NCBI GenBank assembly: GCA_903842065.1
Contig: CAIMKZ010000100.1
Span: 162,478 to 226,477 of the forward strand
Direction of reading: 5' to 3'
Origin: an uncultured Acidobacteriaceae bacterium
GTDB taxonomy: Bacteria > Acidobacteriota > Terriglobia > Terriglobales > Acidobacteriaceae
Length of the DNA: 64,000 bases
The position numbers were made by a program, and so were the translations under genes. Below, one piece after another: positions 35,800 through 44,587 of the stretch (within the stretch, counting starts at the first letter, position 1; each line of letters starts with the position of its first letter). The notes beneath the pieces are model-generated. The model was not told the origin of the DNA. It searched no databases and saw only the letters and a list, made by a program, of their open reading frames with translations.

Positions 35800-36354
35800 G
35801 GAATTAGTATGGCTGGACCTGGGATATCCGCGGGGACTGACCGCGGCAGAAAAACAAAGATAAATTGATTGCTGGCTCTCGGCGAGTTGGGAGTATTTCC
35901 GTTATGACCCGCGTCACATTCTTTGTATGACTAACGTTGTCTAGCGAAAGTACTCTCAAAGTATACACCGGCAAGAAATACTGACTGACTTAAGAAAGAC
36001 GAATGCGAATTCCAATCAGCCGGTGGTCCAAAAGAGGCCGAGAGGCCCAAAACGGTCAACTTGCTGCTCCCCCCTTTGTTATGGATCACGAAACGACCCG
36101 GGCGCATCTGCGCGATGCGACCTACTTCAGAACCCCCACAGCTCCATCCTGATCGCATACCGAAATGAAATCATGGAGGCTCTCATTACACAGCTTTTTT
36201 TCCTGGCTGCACAACGAATGCAGCCGGGATAGTTGATAGTACATCAACTGTATTGATTTTGGACAGCATCCAAAAAAAGTTTTGCCGCTTCTGCCGTCCT
36301 TCTGGGAGACGGGAGACTCTTCGGCTCGTCGTAACGCTATGCTAATCTCTTGCT
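35800..36354. promoter_or_regulatory. Divergent promoter region of the polysaccharide locus
   Basis: This 555-bp gap between the initiating transferase (minus) and the Wza-like gene (plus) has no supported ORF and is more AT-rich than the genes. A 7-bp-arm inverted repeat, AGTTGAT/ATCAACT, lies at 36231-36249, about 105 bp before the wza-like start, and resembles an operator. A second hairpin, GGCTGCA/TGCAGCC, is at 36205-36225. Promoter boxes could not be fixed with confidence. Confidence 0.5.
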
Positions 36355-38931
36355 ATGAATATCTTGCAGCGCATTCGGAGCAGCTGGCAGGCACGCGTAT
36401 CGATTCCCGGCCAGAGCGTTTTTTCTTCTGCTTTTATGGTAGTTTGTCTCCTGTTTCTCTGGTCTTTTTCGGGGCTCCACGCACAGTCTCTCTCGCCCCA
36501 AGATAACCGGCAAGCACTCGACTGCTCCGACCCTTTGCAGGCTAATTCCTCTGGCTGCGTCGCTCAATCGTCGCCAAACGGTCAGTCTCCAACCGGAAAC
36601 GGCTACGGAAACAGCAGCACAGGCAACGGCAATCAGAACTCCGGGCAAAACTACCAGATGCCGGCCGGCACTTACACCGACCAGATGACCGGCAACAGGC
36701 AGACGAATACGCCCCCCCAAAACGGACAGGGCATCCAGAACACAGGGCAATACGATCAGAATCCTGCCAACAGGCAGACACAGACCCCTCAGAATCAAAT
36801 CCCTCCTGAGCCGCCCACTGAGTTCCAGAGTTTTGTCACCAACACCCTCGGCGTGACGCTGCCCATCTATGGCGCTGACCTTTTCCTACAGGTTCCTTCC
36901 ACCTTCGCTCCTATCAATATGGCTGCTGCCCCGGCCAGCTACGTTATCGGGGCTGGCGATGAGATTCGCATCCGCGTATGGGGACAGATTAACTTTCAAA
37001 CAAATCTTCAAGTCGATCGCTCCGGCGATATATTCATCCCCCAGGTTGGCCCCGTCCATGTCGAAGGCGCCGCTTACTCCGATCTGGCCGGCCGAATCCG
37101 TACCGCCATAGGACGCGTCTTTCACAACTTCGATCTCACCGCCGATATCGGCCAGACGCGCTCGCTTCAGGTCTACGTCACGGGCCAGGCACGCCGACCC
37201 GGGCTCTACACGGTGAGCGCTCTCAGCACTCTTGTTGATACGTTATTTGCAAGCGGCGGCCCTGCGACAAGGGGCTCCATGCGCCACATTCAGGTGCGGC
37301 GCGGCAACTCCGTGGCCACGGACTTCGATCTATACGACCTGCTCGTCAAGGGCGATAAGACCAAAGACATCAAACTCCTTCCCGGAGACGTCATCTTCAT
37401 TCCCGCGGTTGGTTCCCAGGTAGCCATCTCCGGCAGTGTGCGGTATCCCGCCATCTACGAGCTCCGCGGCGACGAGACTCTCTCCTCTCTCCTCGTTCTT
37501 GCGGGAGGGCTGTCGTCCGTCGCAAATGGCACCCGCGTGTCCATCGAGCGCATTCAGGATCACCTGTACAGGCAGGCCATGGAAATGGCCTATGACCAGC
37601 AGGGTGAGGCGATGCAGTTGGCAGACGGCGATCTGATTCACTTCTACTCTGTCGCGCCGCTCTATCGTCAGACCGTCACTCTGCGCGGCAACCTCGCAAA
37701 CCCGGGCCGTTTCGCCTGGCATCAGGGGATGCGGTTGAGCGAGCTGATCCCCGACAAGGACGCTCTCGTTACGCGGAACTACTGGTGGAAGCGCGCCCAG
37801 CTTGGATTCCCGGCGCCTGAGTTTCAGGGCCAGCCGGCTGGCGGCACGAAAGCGCTGAACACTTTCACGTTGCAGGGGCAGGGGCCCCAGGGGCGCTCGG
37901 TCGCCTCAGCCACGGCGCAGAGCTCGCTCTCCACACGCGGAACCACCGAGCTTAGCTCTACCACCAATGTAGAAGTGCTCAGCCCGGAGATCGACTGGAA
38001 CTACGCTGTAATCGAGCGGCAGGACAAGACAAATCTAAAAACCAAACTCTTGCCCTTCGATCTCGGCAAGCTCGTCCTCAGCCACGACTCTTCGCAGGAT
38101 CTTGAACTCGAGAGCGGTGACGTCGTTACCATCTTCTCCGAGGCAGACGTTCGCATGCCGATCGCCGACCAGACAAAACTGGTCCGCCTCGACGGCGAGA
38201 TCGCACACGCCGGTGTCTACTCTGTTCTGCCTGGAGAAAGCCTCCGCCAGCTTGTCGAGCGGGCCGGCGGGCTTACCACTCACGCTTACCTCTACGGCTC
38301 CGAACTCACTCGCATCTCCACGCAGACCATTCAGCAGGCCCGGATCGACGAATACATTCAGACGCTCAGCCTCCAGGTTCAACACGCCAACCTGACAATA
38401 GGAGCCTCCACTTCCGCTGCTACGAATTCAGCTGCCGTTACGGGCGCGGGACAGGACCTGATTCGCTCCTTGCAGTTGCTTCGCGCCACCGGGCGCATCG
38501 TCCTGCCCTTCAAGTCCGATAGCGCGGGGGCCTCTGAAATCCCCGAACTCGCGCTCGAAGACGGAGATCGCTTTACCGTCCCCTCCGTCCCCGAAACCAT
38601 CAACGTGATCGGCGCGGTATACAACCAGAACTCCTTCCTTTACGTCAGCTCCCGCCACGTCGGCGCCTACCTTAAGCTGGCCGGAGGCACCAACCGCTTT
38701 GCCGATCCAAAACATGAGTTCGTCATACGCGCCAATGGCGAGGTTATCGGCCGCGACAATACGTCTTCACTTTGGAGCAGCGGCTTTGCATCGCTGCGTA
38801 TCTTCCCCGGCGATACCCTCGTAGTCCCTGAGAAGACGATCAAGCCCTCCGCCATACGCGGCCTCCTCGACTGGACCCAGATCTTCTCGCAGTTGGCGTT
38901 GACATCGGCGGCGCTCAACTCTGTTAAATAG
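36355..38931 (+). CDS. Polysaccharide export outer-membrane protein (Wza-like, multiple SLBB domains)
   Basis: This 858-residue protein has an N-terminal hydrophobic signal (about residues 22-45). Residues about 50-155 are low-complexity and rich in Asn, Gln, Gly and Pro. A Poly_export domain follows (YVIGAGDEIRIRVWGQ near 196, then FIPQVGPVHVEGA) and at least four SLBB-type beta-grasp blocks (for instance YVTGQARRPGLYTV, VAISGSVRYPAIYEL, RLDGEIAHAGVYSV and NVIGAVYNQNSFLYV). It should form the outer-membrane channel for the polymer. It is transcribed away from the rest of the cluster. Confidence 0.9.
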   Translation: MNILQRIRSSWQARVSIPGQSVFSSAFMVVCLLFLWSFSGLHAQSLSPQDNRQALDCSDPLQANSSGCVAQSSPNGQSPTGNGYGNSSTGNGNQNSGQNYQMPAGTYTDQMTGNRQTNTPPQNGQGIQNTGQYDQNPANRQTQTPQNQIPPEPPTEFQSFVTNTLGVTLPIYGADLFLQVPSTFAPINMAAAPASYVIGAGDEIRIRVWGQINFQTNLQVDRSGDIFIPQVGPVHVEGAAYSDLAGRIRTAIGRVFHNFDLTADIGQTRSLQVYVTGQARRPGLYTVSALSTLVDTLFASGGPATRGSMRHIQVRRGNSVATDFDLYDLLVKGDKTKDIKLLPGDVIFIPAVGSQVAISGSVRYPAIYELRGDETLSSLLVLAGGLSSVANGTRVSIERIQDHLYRQAMEMAYDQQGEAMQLADGDLIHFYSVAPLYRQTVTLRGNLANPGRFAWHQGMRLSELIPDKDALVTRNYWWKRAQLGFPAPEFQGQPAGGTKALNTFTLQGQGPQGRSVASATAQSSLSTRGTTELSSTTNVEVLSPEIDWNYAVIERQDKTNLKTKLLPFDLGKLVLSHDSSQDLELESGDVVTIFSEADVRMPIADQTKLVRLDGEIAHAGVYSVLPGESLRQLVERAGGLTTHAYLYGSELTRISTQTIQQARIDEYIQTLSLQVQHANLTIGASTSAATNSAAVTGAGQDLIRSLQLLRATGRIVLPFKSDSAGASEIPELALEDGDRFTVPSVPETINVIGAVYNQNSFLYVSSRHVGAYLKLAGGTNRFADPKHEFVIRANGEVIGRDNTSSLWSSGFASLRIFPGDTLVVPEKTIKPSAIRGLLDWTQIFSQLALTSAALNSVK

Positions 38932-38963
38932 CCGGTCTAGTACCTGACGGCGGATTCAGCACC

Positions 38964-39001
38964 GGAAGCGAAGAGCTTGCAGCTCGCAACTCTTCGCTTC
39001 C
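38964..39001 (+). terminator. Hairpin after the export gene
   Basis: A 12-bp stem, GGAAGCGAAGAG (38964-38975) with CTCTTCGCTTCC (38990-39001), starts 32 bp after the export-gene stop. There is no clear T-run, so termination strength is uncertain. Confidence 0.55.
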
Positions 39002-39194
39002 CCAAACTCCTTCATCTCTCCGCCTGGCGTCCCTTATAAAAATTGTGCGCGTGTCCCGCCGGATAAAATCCGCAGCGCGGACTCTCGCGTTCCGTACACA
39101 TGCCGGATCGGCGCAAGGACTCCCCACACGCAATCAGCCACACATAGCCAACAACGCGATCCGGCTACTGGAATTGTCAATTTATGAAGGAATT

Positions 39195-39269
39195 TGGAGG
39201 CGCGGGCCGGGATCGAACCGGCGCATAAAGGTTTTGCAGACCTCTCCCTTACCACTTGGGTACCGCGCC
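39195..39269 (-). tRNA. tRNA-Cys (GCA)
   Basis: The complement folds as a tRNA: acceptor GGCGCGG/CCGCGCC, discriminator T, encoded CCA at 39197-39195, T-arm CCGG-TTCGATC-CCGG, and anticodon loop CTGCAAA with anticodon GCA. ORFs reading across it on the plus strand are not genes. Confidence 0.95.
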
Positions 39270-39351
39270 CCTGGGTGGCCGCCTCAACCTGGGGTCAAAG
39301 CTGGGGGTCGTTCCAAACTGCTTGCCGCTCAATTTTTCTCGCGGAGCTGTC

Positions 39352-39426
39352 TGGAGCGGGAGACGAGATTTGAACTCGCGACCCTCGCCTTGGCAAGGCG
39401 ATGCTCTACCACTGAGCTACTCCCGC
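39352..39426 (-). tRNA. tRNA-Gly (GCC)
   Basis: The complement folds with acceptor GCGGGAG/CTCCCGC, discriminator T, encoded CCA, D-arm AGCTCAGTGGTAGAGC, anticodon loop TTGCCAA (GCC) between CGCCT/AGGCG, and T-loop GTTCAAATC. It lies 82 bp upstream of tRNA-Cys on the same strand, so the two are probably co-transcribed. Confidence 0.95.
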
Positions 39427-39575
39427 TTCCTTGTCGTTTTCCACCGATCGCCGCTGGCCACAAGCCGCACAGCATCAGCCGGAAAACTCTTCAGGGCAAG
39501 ATTGAGTATACCGTCCGGCCCCCCTTGGGTCAAACTCCCAAACGCATCTCTGAAACCTCTTTTTGCCTCCTGTCA

Positions 39576-39581
39576 TATAAT
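39576..39581 (+). promoter_or_regulatory. Candidate -10 box for the alaC leader transcript
   Basis: A perfect TATAAT ends 7 bp before the ATG of the small alanine-rich ORF, so transcription would begin at or very near that ATG. No good -35 hexamer is visible at 16-18 bp, so the promoter call is tentative. Confidence 0.4.
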
Positions 39582-39588
39582 CAATTTC

Positions 39589-39660
39589 ATGCTTATCGCA
39601 TCGATAGCCGCCCTCTTCGCCCGCGCGGCCGCGGCTGCGGCGGCTCCCGCCGCCTACTGA
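39589..39660 (+). CDS. Candidate alanine-rich leader peptide of alaC
   Basis: This 23-codon ORF (ATG to TGA) encodes 13 alanines, including seven in a row at positions 13-19 followed by Pro-Ala-Ala-Tyr-stop. It starts directly after a TATAAT box and ends 104 bp before alaC, the glutamate-pyruvate (alanine-forming) transaminase gene. Amino-acid-biosynthesis leaders (trp, his, leu) have the same logic: codons for the end product of the operon. No Shine-Dalgarno site precedes it, which fits a leaderless message. It could also be a chance GCN-rich stretch in GC-rich DNA. Confidence 0.4.
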   Translation: MLIASIAALFARAAAAAAAPAAY

Positions 39661-39759
39661 CTGCTCCAACTCATCCAATCCAAGCACATCCCAGGGAGTC
39701 AGGCACACGCTTCTGGCCCTCATCCCTAGTCCCTAGTCCCTAGTCCCTGTATTCTGGAG
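39621..39759 (+). promoter_or_regulatory. Possible attenuator upstream of alaC
   Basis: Three mutually exclusive hairpins overlap within the leader ORF: CCGCG/CGCGG (39621-39634), GCCGC/GCGGC (39628-39641) and GGCGGC/GCCGCC (39639-39654). Just after the leader stop, CTCCA (39664-39668) can pair with TGGAG (39755-39759), the alaC Shine-Dalgarno. A ribosome stalled on the alanine codons would cover CTCCA and free that site. A tandem CCCTAGT repeat (about 39724-39748) lies between. All of this is inferred from base pairing by eye. Confidence 0.35.
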
Positions 39760-39764
39760 TAGTT

Positions 39765-40955
39765 ATGAGCGAAGAGTTCAGCCGCATACAACGCCTGCCC
39801 GCCTACGTCTTTAACATCACCGGCGAGATGAAGATGGCCGCCCGCCGCCGCGGCGAAGACATCATCGACTTCGGCATGGGCAACCCCGACGGCCCCACGC
39901 CCAAGCACATCGTCGACAAGCTGATCGAGGCCGCCCAGCGCCCCACCACCCATCGCTACTCGGTCTCCCGAGGCATTCCCCGTCTGCGCAAGGCCATCTG
40001 TAGCTGGTACAAGACCCGCTACGACGTCGATCTCAACCCCGACACCGAGGCCATCGTCACCATCGGCTCCAAGGAGGGCATCGCCCACCTCTGCCTCGCC
40101 ATCCTCGACTCGCGCGACACCGTACTCGTTCCCAACCCCAGCTACCCCATTCATATCTACGGCCCGGTCATCGCCGGCGCGCACATCGTCAGCGTGCCCA
40201 TCAACGACCACGAGGAGTTTCTCAAGGAGCTTGAAGAGATCATCCCGCGCATGACCCCGCGGCCCAAGGCGCTCATCGTCAACTTCCCCTCCAACCCCAC
40301 CACCGAGTGTGTCGATCTGCCCTTCCTCGCCCGCCTCGTCGAGCTGGCCAAAGAGTACGGCTTCTGGCTCATCCACGACGTCGCCTACGCCGACATCGCC
40401 TTCGACGGCTACAAGCCCCCCTCGGTCCTTGAAGTCCCCGGCGCGCGCGACGTCGCCGTCGAGTTCTTCACCCTGTCGAAGTCCTACAACATGCCCGGCT
40501 GGCGCATCGGCTTCATGGTCGGCAACCAGAAGCTCGTCGGCGCCCTCGCCAAGCTCAAGAGCTACTTCGACTACGGCACCTTCACTCCCATCCAGGTAGC
40601 CTCCATCGCCGCCCTCGAAGGCCCCCAGGAATGCGTAACAGAGATCTGCGAAACCTACCGCAAGCGCCGCGACGTACTCATCGAAGGATTGAATAAGCTC
40701 GGCTGGATCGTCCCCGCGCCAAAGGCTACGATGTTCGTCTGGGCGCAGATTCCGGAGCAGTACCGCCACCTCGGCTCGCTCGAGTTTTCGAAGCTCCTGC
40801 TGACCGAAGCCAAGGTAGCAGTAAGCCCCGGCATAGGCTTCGGCGACTACGGCGACGGCCACGTAAGATTCGCCTTAATCGAAAACGAAGAACGCACCCG
40901 CCAGGCCCTCCGCGGCATCAAGCAGATGTTCGCCAAAGGTATGGGTGCAGTGTAA
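39765..40955 (+). CDS. alaC: Glutamate-pyruvate aminotransferase (alanine transaminase)
   Basis: This 396-residue fold-type I PLP aminotransferase makes alanine from pyruvate and glutamate. It matches E. coli AlaC (YfdZ) block for block: [20 protein letters not shown] at the N-terminus, [34 protein letters not shown] (PLP Asp and Tyr), [20 protein letters not shown] (Schiff-base Lys, about residue 237) and [20 protein letters not shown]. The ATG at 39765 has GGAG six bases upstream. The upstream alanine-rich ORF suggests control by alanine supply. Confidence 0.93.
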   Translation: MSEEFSRIQRLPAYVFNITGEMKMAARRRGEDIIDFGMGNPDGPTPKHIVDKLIEAAQRPTTHRYSVSRGIPRLRKAICSWYKTRYDVDLNPDTEAIVTIGSKEGIAHLCLAILDSRDTVLVPNPSYPIHIYGPVIAGAHIVSVPINDHEEFLKELEEIIPRMTPRPKALIVNFPSNPTTECVDLPFLARLVELAKEYGFWLIHDVAYADIAFDGYKPPSVLEVPGARDVAVEFFTLSKSYNMPGWRIGFMVGNQKLVGALAKLKSYFDYGTFTPIQVASIAALEGPQECVTEICETYRKRRDVLIEGLNKLGWIVPAPKATMFVWAQIPEQYRHLGSLEFSKLLLTEAKVAVSPGIGFGDYGDGHVRFALIENEERTRQALRGIKQMFAKGMGAV

Positions 40956-41032
40956 GCAGGAGGGAAAAACGATTTACTACTTTTAAGCCACGAGTTGCTC
41001 GAATTGAAAATGTGGCCTACAAATCTTGAGTT

Positions 41033-41833
41033 TCACATCAACATTCCTGCTTCCAAGGTAAGGACAAGAAGAAGACCGTTTACTACTCCTCTCCGTTCGA
41101 TGGTTCTCTTGTCCTTTACTGTCTCTGGATAGGTAAGAAGAAAGTACGAAATAACAAAAAACAGCCATAGAGACGCTGACTCTACTGTTGGCATCACAAC
41201 ATCTCCAACAGGCTGTTGCAGATTAGACGACAACGCATAGCGATAAATCAGAACAATCGAAGAAAAGTGAATCGCAGCAAATACGACTTCCATAATCAAC
41301 GGACGGAATAAACCGTTCTTTAAACTCAAGGGAAATATCATTGGCTTGAGCCCGGGAAATTTTATAGCGTTAATCCCAAATACAGTCACGGGGAGCGGTA
41401 TGGCTTTAATTCCATAAAGAACTAGATGACCTACTGATGCACCGACGACAACAAAAGCTGAAGAAAAGTAATGATTAGATTGCACAACTTGGACGTGGAA
41501 GATGCCACTGTAAGCCATAGGAGCCAATACAAGTGGCACAGTCATCGACATCGATAACAGAACTGCGTCCCTGCCCTGGGGCAACGACCTGCCTGCGCCA
41601 GCATGATAATTCATGTGGAGAAGGATTTTTTGGCCTCCTTCGGCCAGCAATGCATGCATCGCAACTGCGATTAGCCCGATCAATAGAATCGATTGAACTC
41701 TCATCAATCCAAACTGGCCGGGCAATGTAAGACTAGGCCTCATTAGTCCCGAGACATTTATCCGTAAAGAGCCGAAAAAACAACCTATGGTAATCCAGTC
41801 GGCAAAGATAGCTATGTTCGGTTTACTTGGCAT
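41033..41833 (-). CDS. Hypothetical multi-pass membrane protein, low GC
   Basis: This protein is about 266 residues from the ATG at 41831-41833, which has AGGAAG five bases upstream; an earlier in-frame start at 41887 is possible. There are five or six hydrophobic segments (for instance LLIGLIAVAMHALLA, VLLSMSMTVPLVLAP, LWLFFVISYFLLTYP) and no recognisable motif. Its base composition is clearly more AT-rich than all neighbours, suggesting recent acquisition. It stands alone between alaC and a repeat-filled gap. I do not recognise the family. Confidence 0.6.
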   Translation of the reverse strand: MPSKPNIAIFADWITIGCFFGSLRINVSGLMRPSLTLPGQFGLMRVQSILLIGLIAVAMHALLAEGGQKILLHMNYHAGAGRSLPQGRDAVLLSMSMTVPLVLAPMAYSGIFHVQVVQSNHYFSSAFVVVGASVGHLVLYGIKAIPLPVTVFGINAIKFPGLKPMIFPLSLKNGLFRPLIMEVVFAAIHFSSIVLIYRYALSSNLQQPVGDVVMPTVESASLWLFFVISYFLLTYPETVKDKRTIERRGVVNGLLLVLTLEAGMLM

Positions 41834-41985
41834 ATTCTTCCTGTGTCTGAGGATTAGCCCGCGATTCAAAACTATTTTTAATAGCAACCGATTTTACTTC
41901 GATTAGAGCTGATTATTGCAACATTTATTTAGGGGAAACTAGATTGTCGGCTCTTGTCGCACCAAACTTCCACCGCCACCACTCC

Positions 41986-42071
41986 CGCTCCCGTAGGGAG
42001 CGAGTGAGAATAGCCCCGGGTGAAACCCGGGGATAGCGTCCACCACCATCCCCGCCGTCCTGTAGGGACGG
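41986..42071. repeat. Three tandem palindromic hairpins
   Basis: CGCTCCC/GGGAGCG (41986-42002), CCCCGGG/CCCGGGG (42014-42032) and CCGTCC/GGACGG (42055-42071) follow one another, separated by ACCACC-type spacers. Single versions occur near 63850-63870. They form the first part of the 41834-42499 gap, which has no supported gene. Confidence 0.65.
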
Positions 42072-42120
42072 CGTGACCCGTCACCGATCTCAGCCCCTCT
42101 GTCCCTGGTCCCTGTCTCAT

Positions 42121-42390
42121 TGCCGATTATTTCGCGGAAAAGCGCACACTATTTATATGAGCTACTTTCCAGAACACACACCACCCAACCGAGGCCGGGT
42201 ACCCCCTCCCCCTCCACTTCCCACATTGTGGTGTTGTCTCCAGACCGGCTCAAAACTCGTTCCACGCTTCACTCACCACGTAAACCATTTATATTCTGCA
42301 CTTACAAGCAACCGCCCCATAACCCCTTTATTACCAACACCTACAAGATCTAAAAAGGAAAAGCGCCTGTTTTCATACACTTACGCAACA
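42121..42390 (+). repeat. Dispersed element with 40-nt periodic units, copy 1
   Basis: The element opens TGCCGATTATTTCGCGGAA, then GCGCACACTATTTATATGAG; after a variable middle it carries CACTTACA (42299), CACCTACA (42338) and CACTTACG (42378), starts 39 and 40 nt apart, each preceded by a TTTAT- or TTTTCAT-type tract. The inverted copy at 63379-63636 shares both head and units. Confidence 0.65.
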
Positions 42391-42451
42391 CTCCAACGCA
42401 CTTTCCGGCTTTTGCTTAGCCAATCCAGCAACAAAGCGCCCCGAAAACAGA

Positions 42452-42478
42452 TATGGGAGCGGCATAGCCGCTCCCATA
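42452..42478 (-). terminator. Terminator after gcvPA
   Basis: A perfect 12-bp stem, TATGGGAGCGGC/GCCGCTCCCATA, closes on a three-base loop 22 bp downstream of the gcvPA stop. In the minus-strand direction it is followed by TCTGTTTTC. Confidence 0.75.
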
Positions 42479-42499
42479 CCCCGGAAATTCTGAGCGAGT

Positions 42500-43840
42500 T
42501 TACTTCGCCGCTGCCAGCGCCCGACCCGCCGCGTCGATCTGTTCCCTGGTATTCACCTCGGTGGCGCACCACAGCGTGCAGTTGGCCAGCTCCGGATACC
42601 AGCGCGCCAGGTCTATTCCGCCCACGATCTTGTTCTCGAGCAATCGCTCCTGCCAGACAGCCGGAGCATCTTCCGTGAGCAGCACAAACTCATGAAAGCG
42701 AGGAGCCCCCGAGAACCGCAGCTTTGCGCCCGCGACCGCCGACAGCGTGCTCGCCGCATAGGCTGACTTGGCCAGATTATGCTCGGCAAGCTCGCGGATG
42801 CCTTCCTTCCCGTAGACCGACAGGAAGATCGTCGCCATCAGCGCCACCAATGCCTGGTTGGTGCAGATGTTCGAAGTAGCCTTCTCGCGGCGGATATGTT
42901 GCTCGCGCGTGGCCAGCGTCAGTACAAAGCCGCGGTTCCCGTTCTGATCCACGGTCTGCCCGACGAGCCGTCCGGGAATCTGGCGAACGTACTTTTCCTT
43001 CGTTGCAATCACTCCGCAGTAAGGTCCGCCGTAGCTGAGCGCCACGCCGAAGGACTGCGCCTCCATCGAGACGATATCTGCCTCGACAGGCGGACGAACG
43101 ATACCGAGAGAAACGGCCTCCGCAATCGAGACGATCAGCAGCGCGCCCTTCGCATGCGCGATCTCGGCGATAGCCGGAATGTCCTCTATGACGCCAAAGA
43201 AGTTGGGGCTCTGCACAAGTACGGCTGCGGTCCGATCGGTTACCGCTGCCGAAAGCGCATCGAGATCGATGCGGCCGGTCTCGTTGTTGTACCCGACTGT
43301 CGAGATGGGCAGTCCCTGAAACTGCGTCGTGGTAGAGATCACTTCACGGTACTCGGGATGAACCGAGGTAGCAACAACAGCCTCGTGCCGGCCGGTAATG
43401 CGCACGGCCATCATCACGGCCTCGGCAGCTCCAGTTGATCCGTCGTACATGCTGGCGTTGGCAACGTCCATGCCGGTCAGCTCGGCGATCATCGTCTGGA
43501 ACTCAAAGATAGCTTGCAGCGTTCCCTGCGTGATCTCGGCCTGGTAAGGCGTGTAGGAGGTAAGGAACTCGCCGCGCTGCACGATCGGGTCGATCACGAC
43601 AGGCCGGTAGTGGCGGTATGCGCCTGCACCGAGGAAGCTCGCGTAGTCGGTCGCGTTCTTCTGGCCAGCAGCCCGGAAGTAGTCGACGATCTCGCTCTCG
43701 GCGTGCTGGCGCGGGATGGCAAGGTCGCCGTCCAGACGGTACTCGGCCGGGATCACGCTAAAGAGCTCGTCAATGGACGCAGCGCCAATAGCCTCAAGCA
43801 TTTGCTGGCGTTCGGCGGGAGATTTGGGTAGGTAGCGCAT
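42500..43840 (-). CDS. gcvPA: Glycine dehydrogenase (decarboxylating) subunit 1
   Basis: This 446-residue protein is the N-terminal half of the split P-protein of the glycine cleavage system, which decarboxylates glycine with PLP and passes the aminomethyl group to Gcv[18 protein letters not shown] is the standard start; [48 protein letters not shown] and [11 protein letters not shown] are conserved family blocks. The PLP lysine lies in the partner subunit GcvPB, which is not in this window. The gene is 135 bp downstream of gcvH on the same strand. Confidence 0.93.
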   Translation of the reverse strand: MRYLPKSPAERQQMLEAIGAASIDELFSVIPAEYRLDGDLAIPRQHAESEIVDYFRAAGQKNATDYASFLGAGAYRHYRPVVIDPIVQRGEFLTSYTPYQAEITQGTLQAIFEFQTMIAELTGMDVANASMYDGSTGAAEAVMMAVRITGRHEAVVATSVHPEYREVISTTTQFQGLPISTVGYNNETGRIDLDALSAAVTDRTAAVLVQSPNFFGVIEDIPAIAEIAHAKGALLIVSIAEAVSLGIVRPPVEADIVSMEAQSFGVALSYGGPYCGVIATKEKYVRQIPGRLVGQTVDQNGNRGFVLTLATREQHIRREKATSNICTNQALVALMATIFLSVYGKEGIRELAEHNLAKSAYAASTLSAVAGAKLRFSGAPRFHEFVLLTEDAPAVWQERLLENKIVGGIDLARWYPELANCTLWCATEVNTREQIDAAGRALAAAK

Positions 43841-43975
43841 TCGAGCCTCTAGCTTCTAGCTTCTAGCTGGAAGCTGGTATGCAAGCGGTAATGGCTCACG
43901 AAAAAGATCAACGTTCGTTCGAAACTGCATATGGCTGCGAGAACAAGCTAGAGGCTAGGAGCTGGAAGCTAGCGG

Positions 43976-44359
43976 CTAGTGTGCTGTCTCTTCGGCAATA
44001 AACGCCTCGTACGCAGCGGCGTCGAGCAACACATCGAGCTCGGCCGGATTGGCAAGCTCAACCTTGATGATCCAGGCCTCGTGTGCGTTTTCGTTGATCT
44101 TGTCGGGAGCTGTCTTGAGCTCTTCGTTCACGGCCAGCACGGTTCCGCTGACGGGCGAGAAGAGGTCGCTGACCGCCTTCACGCTCTCAACCGACCCGAA
44201 GGTTTGGTTGGCTGCGACCTGATCGCCCACTTTCGGCGCATCCACGTAGACGATGTCGCCCAGCGAACTCTGTGCGTAGTCGGTGATGCCGACGAGTCCG
44301 CTGGTGGGGTCGATCCACTCGTGCTCGCGGCTGTAACGGTACTTTGCGGGATAGGACAT
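43976..44359 (-). CDS. gcvH: Glycine cleavage system H protein
   Basis: This 127-residue lipoyl carrier shuttles the aminomethyl group between the P, T and L proteins. YSREHEWID is at the N-terminus; SVESVKAVSDLFSPVSG contains the lipoylated Lys (about residue 62). The ATG at 44357-44359 has AGGAG upstream and gives the family length; an ORF extension to 44458 has no homology. The gcvT gene, normally adjacent, is absent. The gap to gcvPA holds CTAGCTT-type tandem repeats. Confidence 0.94.
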   Translation of the reverse strand: MSYPAKYRYSREHEWIDPTSGLVGITDYAQSSLGDIVYVDAPKVGDQVAANQTFGSVESVKAVSDLFSPVSGTVLAVNEELKTAPDKINENAHEAWIIKVELANPAELDVLLDAAAYEAFIAEETAH

Positions 44360-44587
44360 GAGGTCGGCTCCTCGAGAATTCAGACTCCCAGTGTAAGCCA
44401 AGAGGGCCGCGCAGGCTGTGGACCGCGGGGGTGGAATCGGAAGCACATTCAGCTGCACGGGCTGGTAACGAAGGTTACTGCCGAAAATTCGGATTTCTTC
44501 TTGACGGTCCTATAGCGGGCTGGAGATACTCTCCCGTGTCATACGAGAGGCGCGGAGCTTTACCCGCGCAGGGAAGCTGGGCTTTTC

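Noticed and set aside
36205..36225. Terminator at the GGCTGCA hairpin
   Set aside because: The T-run lies 5' of the hairpin on the plus strand and gives A residues 3' on the minus strand, so neither direction fits an intrinsic terminator.
39045..39743. Plus-strand ORFs across the tRNA genes
   Set aside because: They run antisense through two well-folded tRNAs and have no protein-like features apart from the short alanine-rich tail treated separately.
39726..40862. 378-codon ORF antisense to alaC
   Set aside because: It is a shadow of the GC-rich alaC coding frame: low-complexity, Gly/Asp/Val-rich translation with no motif, while alaC itself is unambiguous.
42299..42385. CRISPR-like array
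   Set aside because: The CACTTAY units are too short and diverged to be CRISPR repeats, the spaces between them are homologous between copies, and no cas gene is present.
44360..44587. Glycine riboswitch upstream of gcvH
   Set aside because: A CGGGAGAG word occurs, but it simply pairs with CTCC in a short hairpin; the conserved GCCGAAGG core and tandem aptamer layout are absent.
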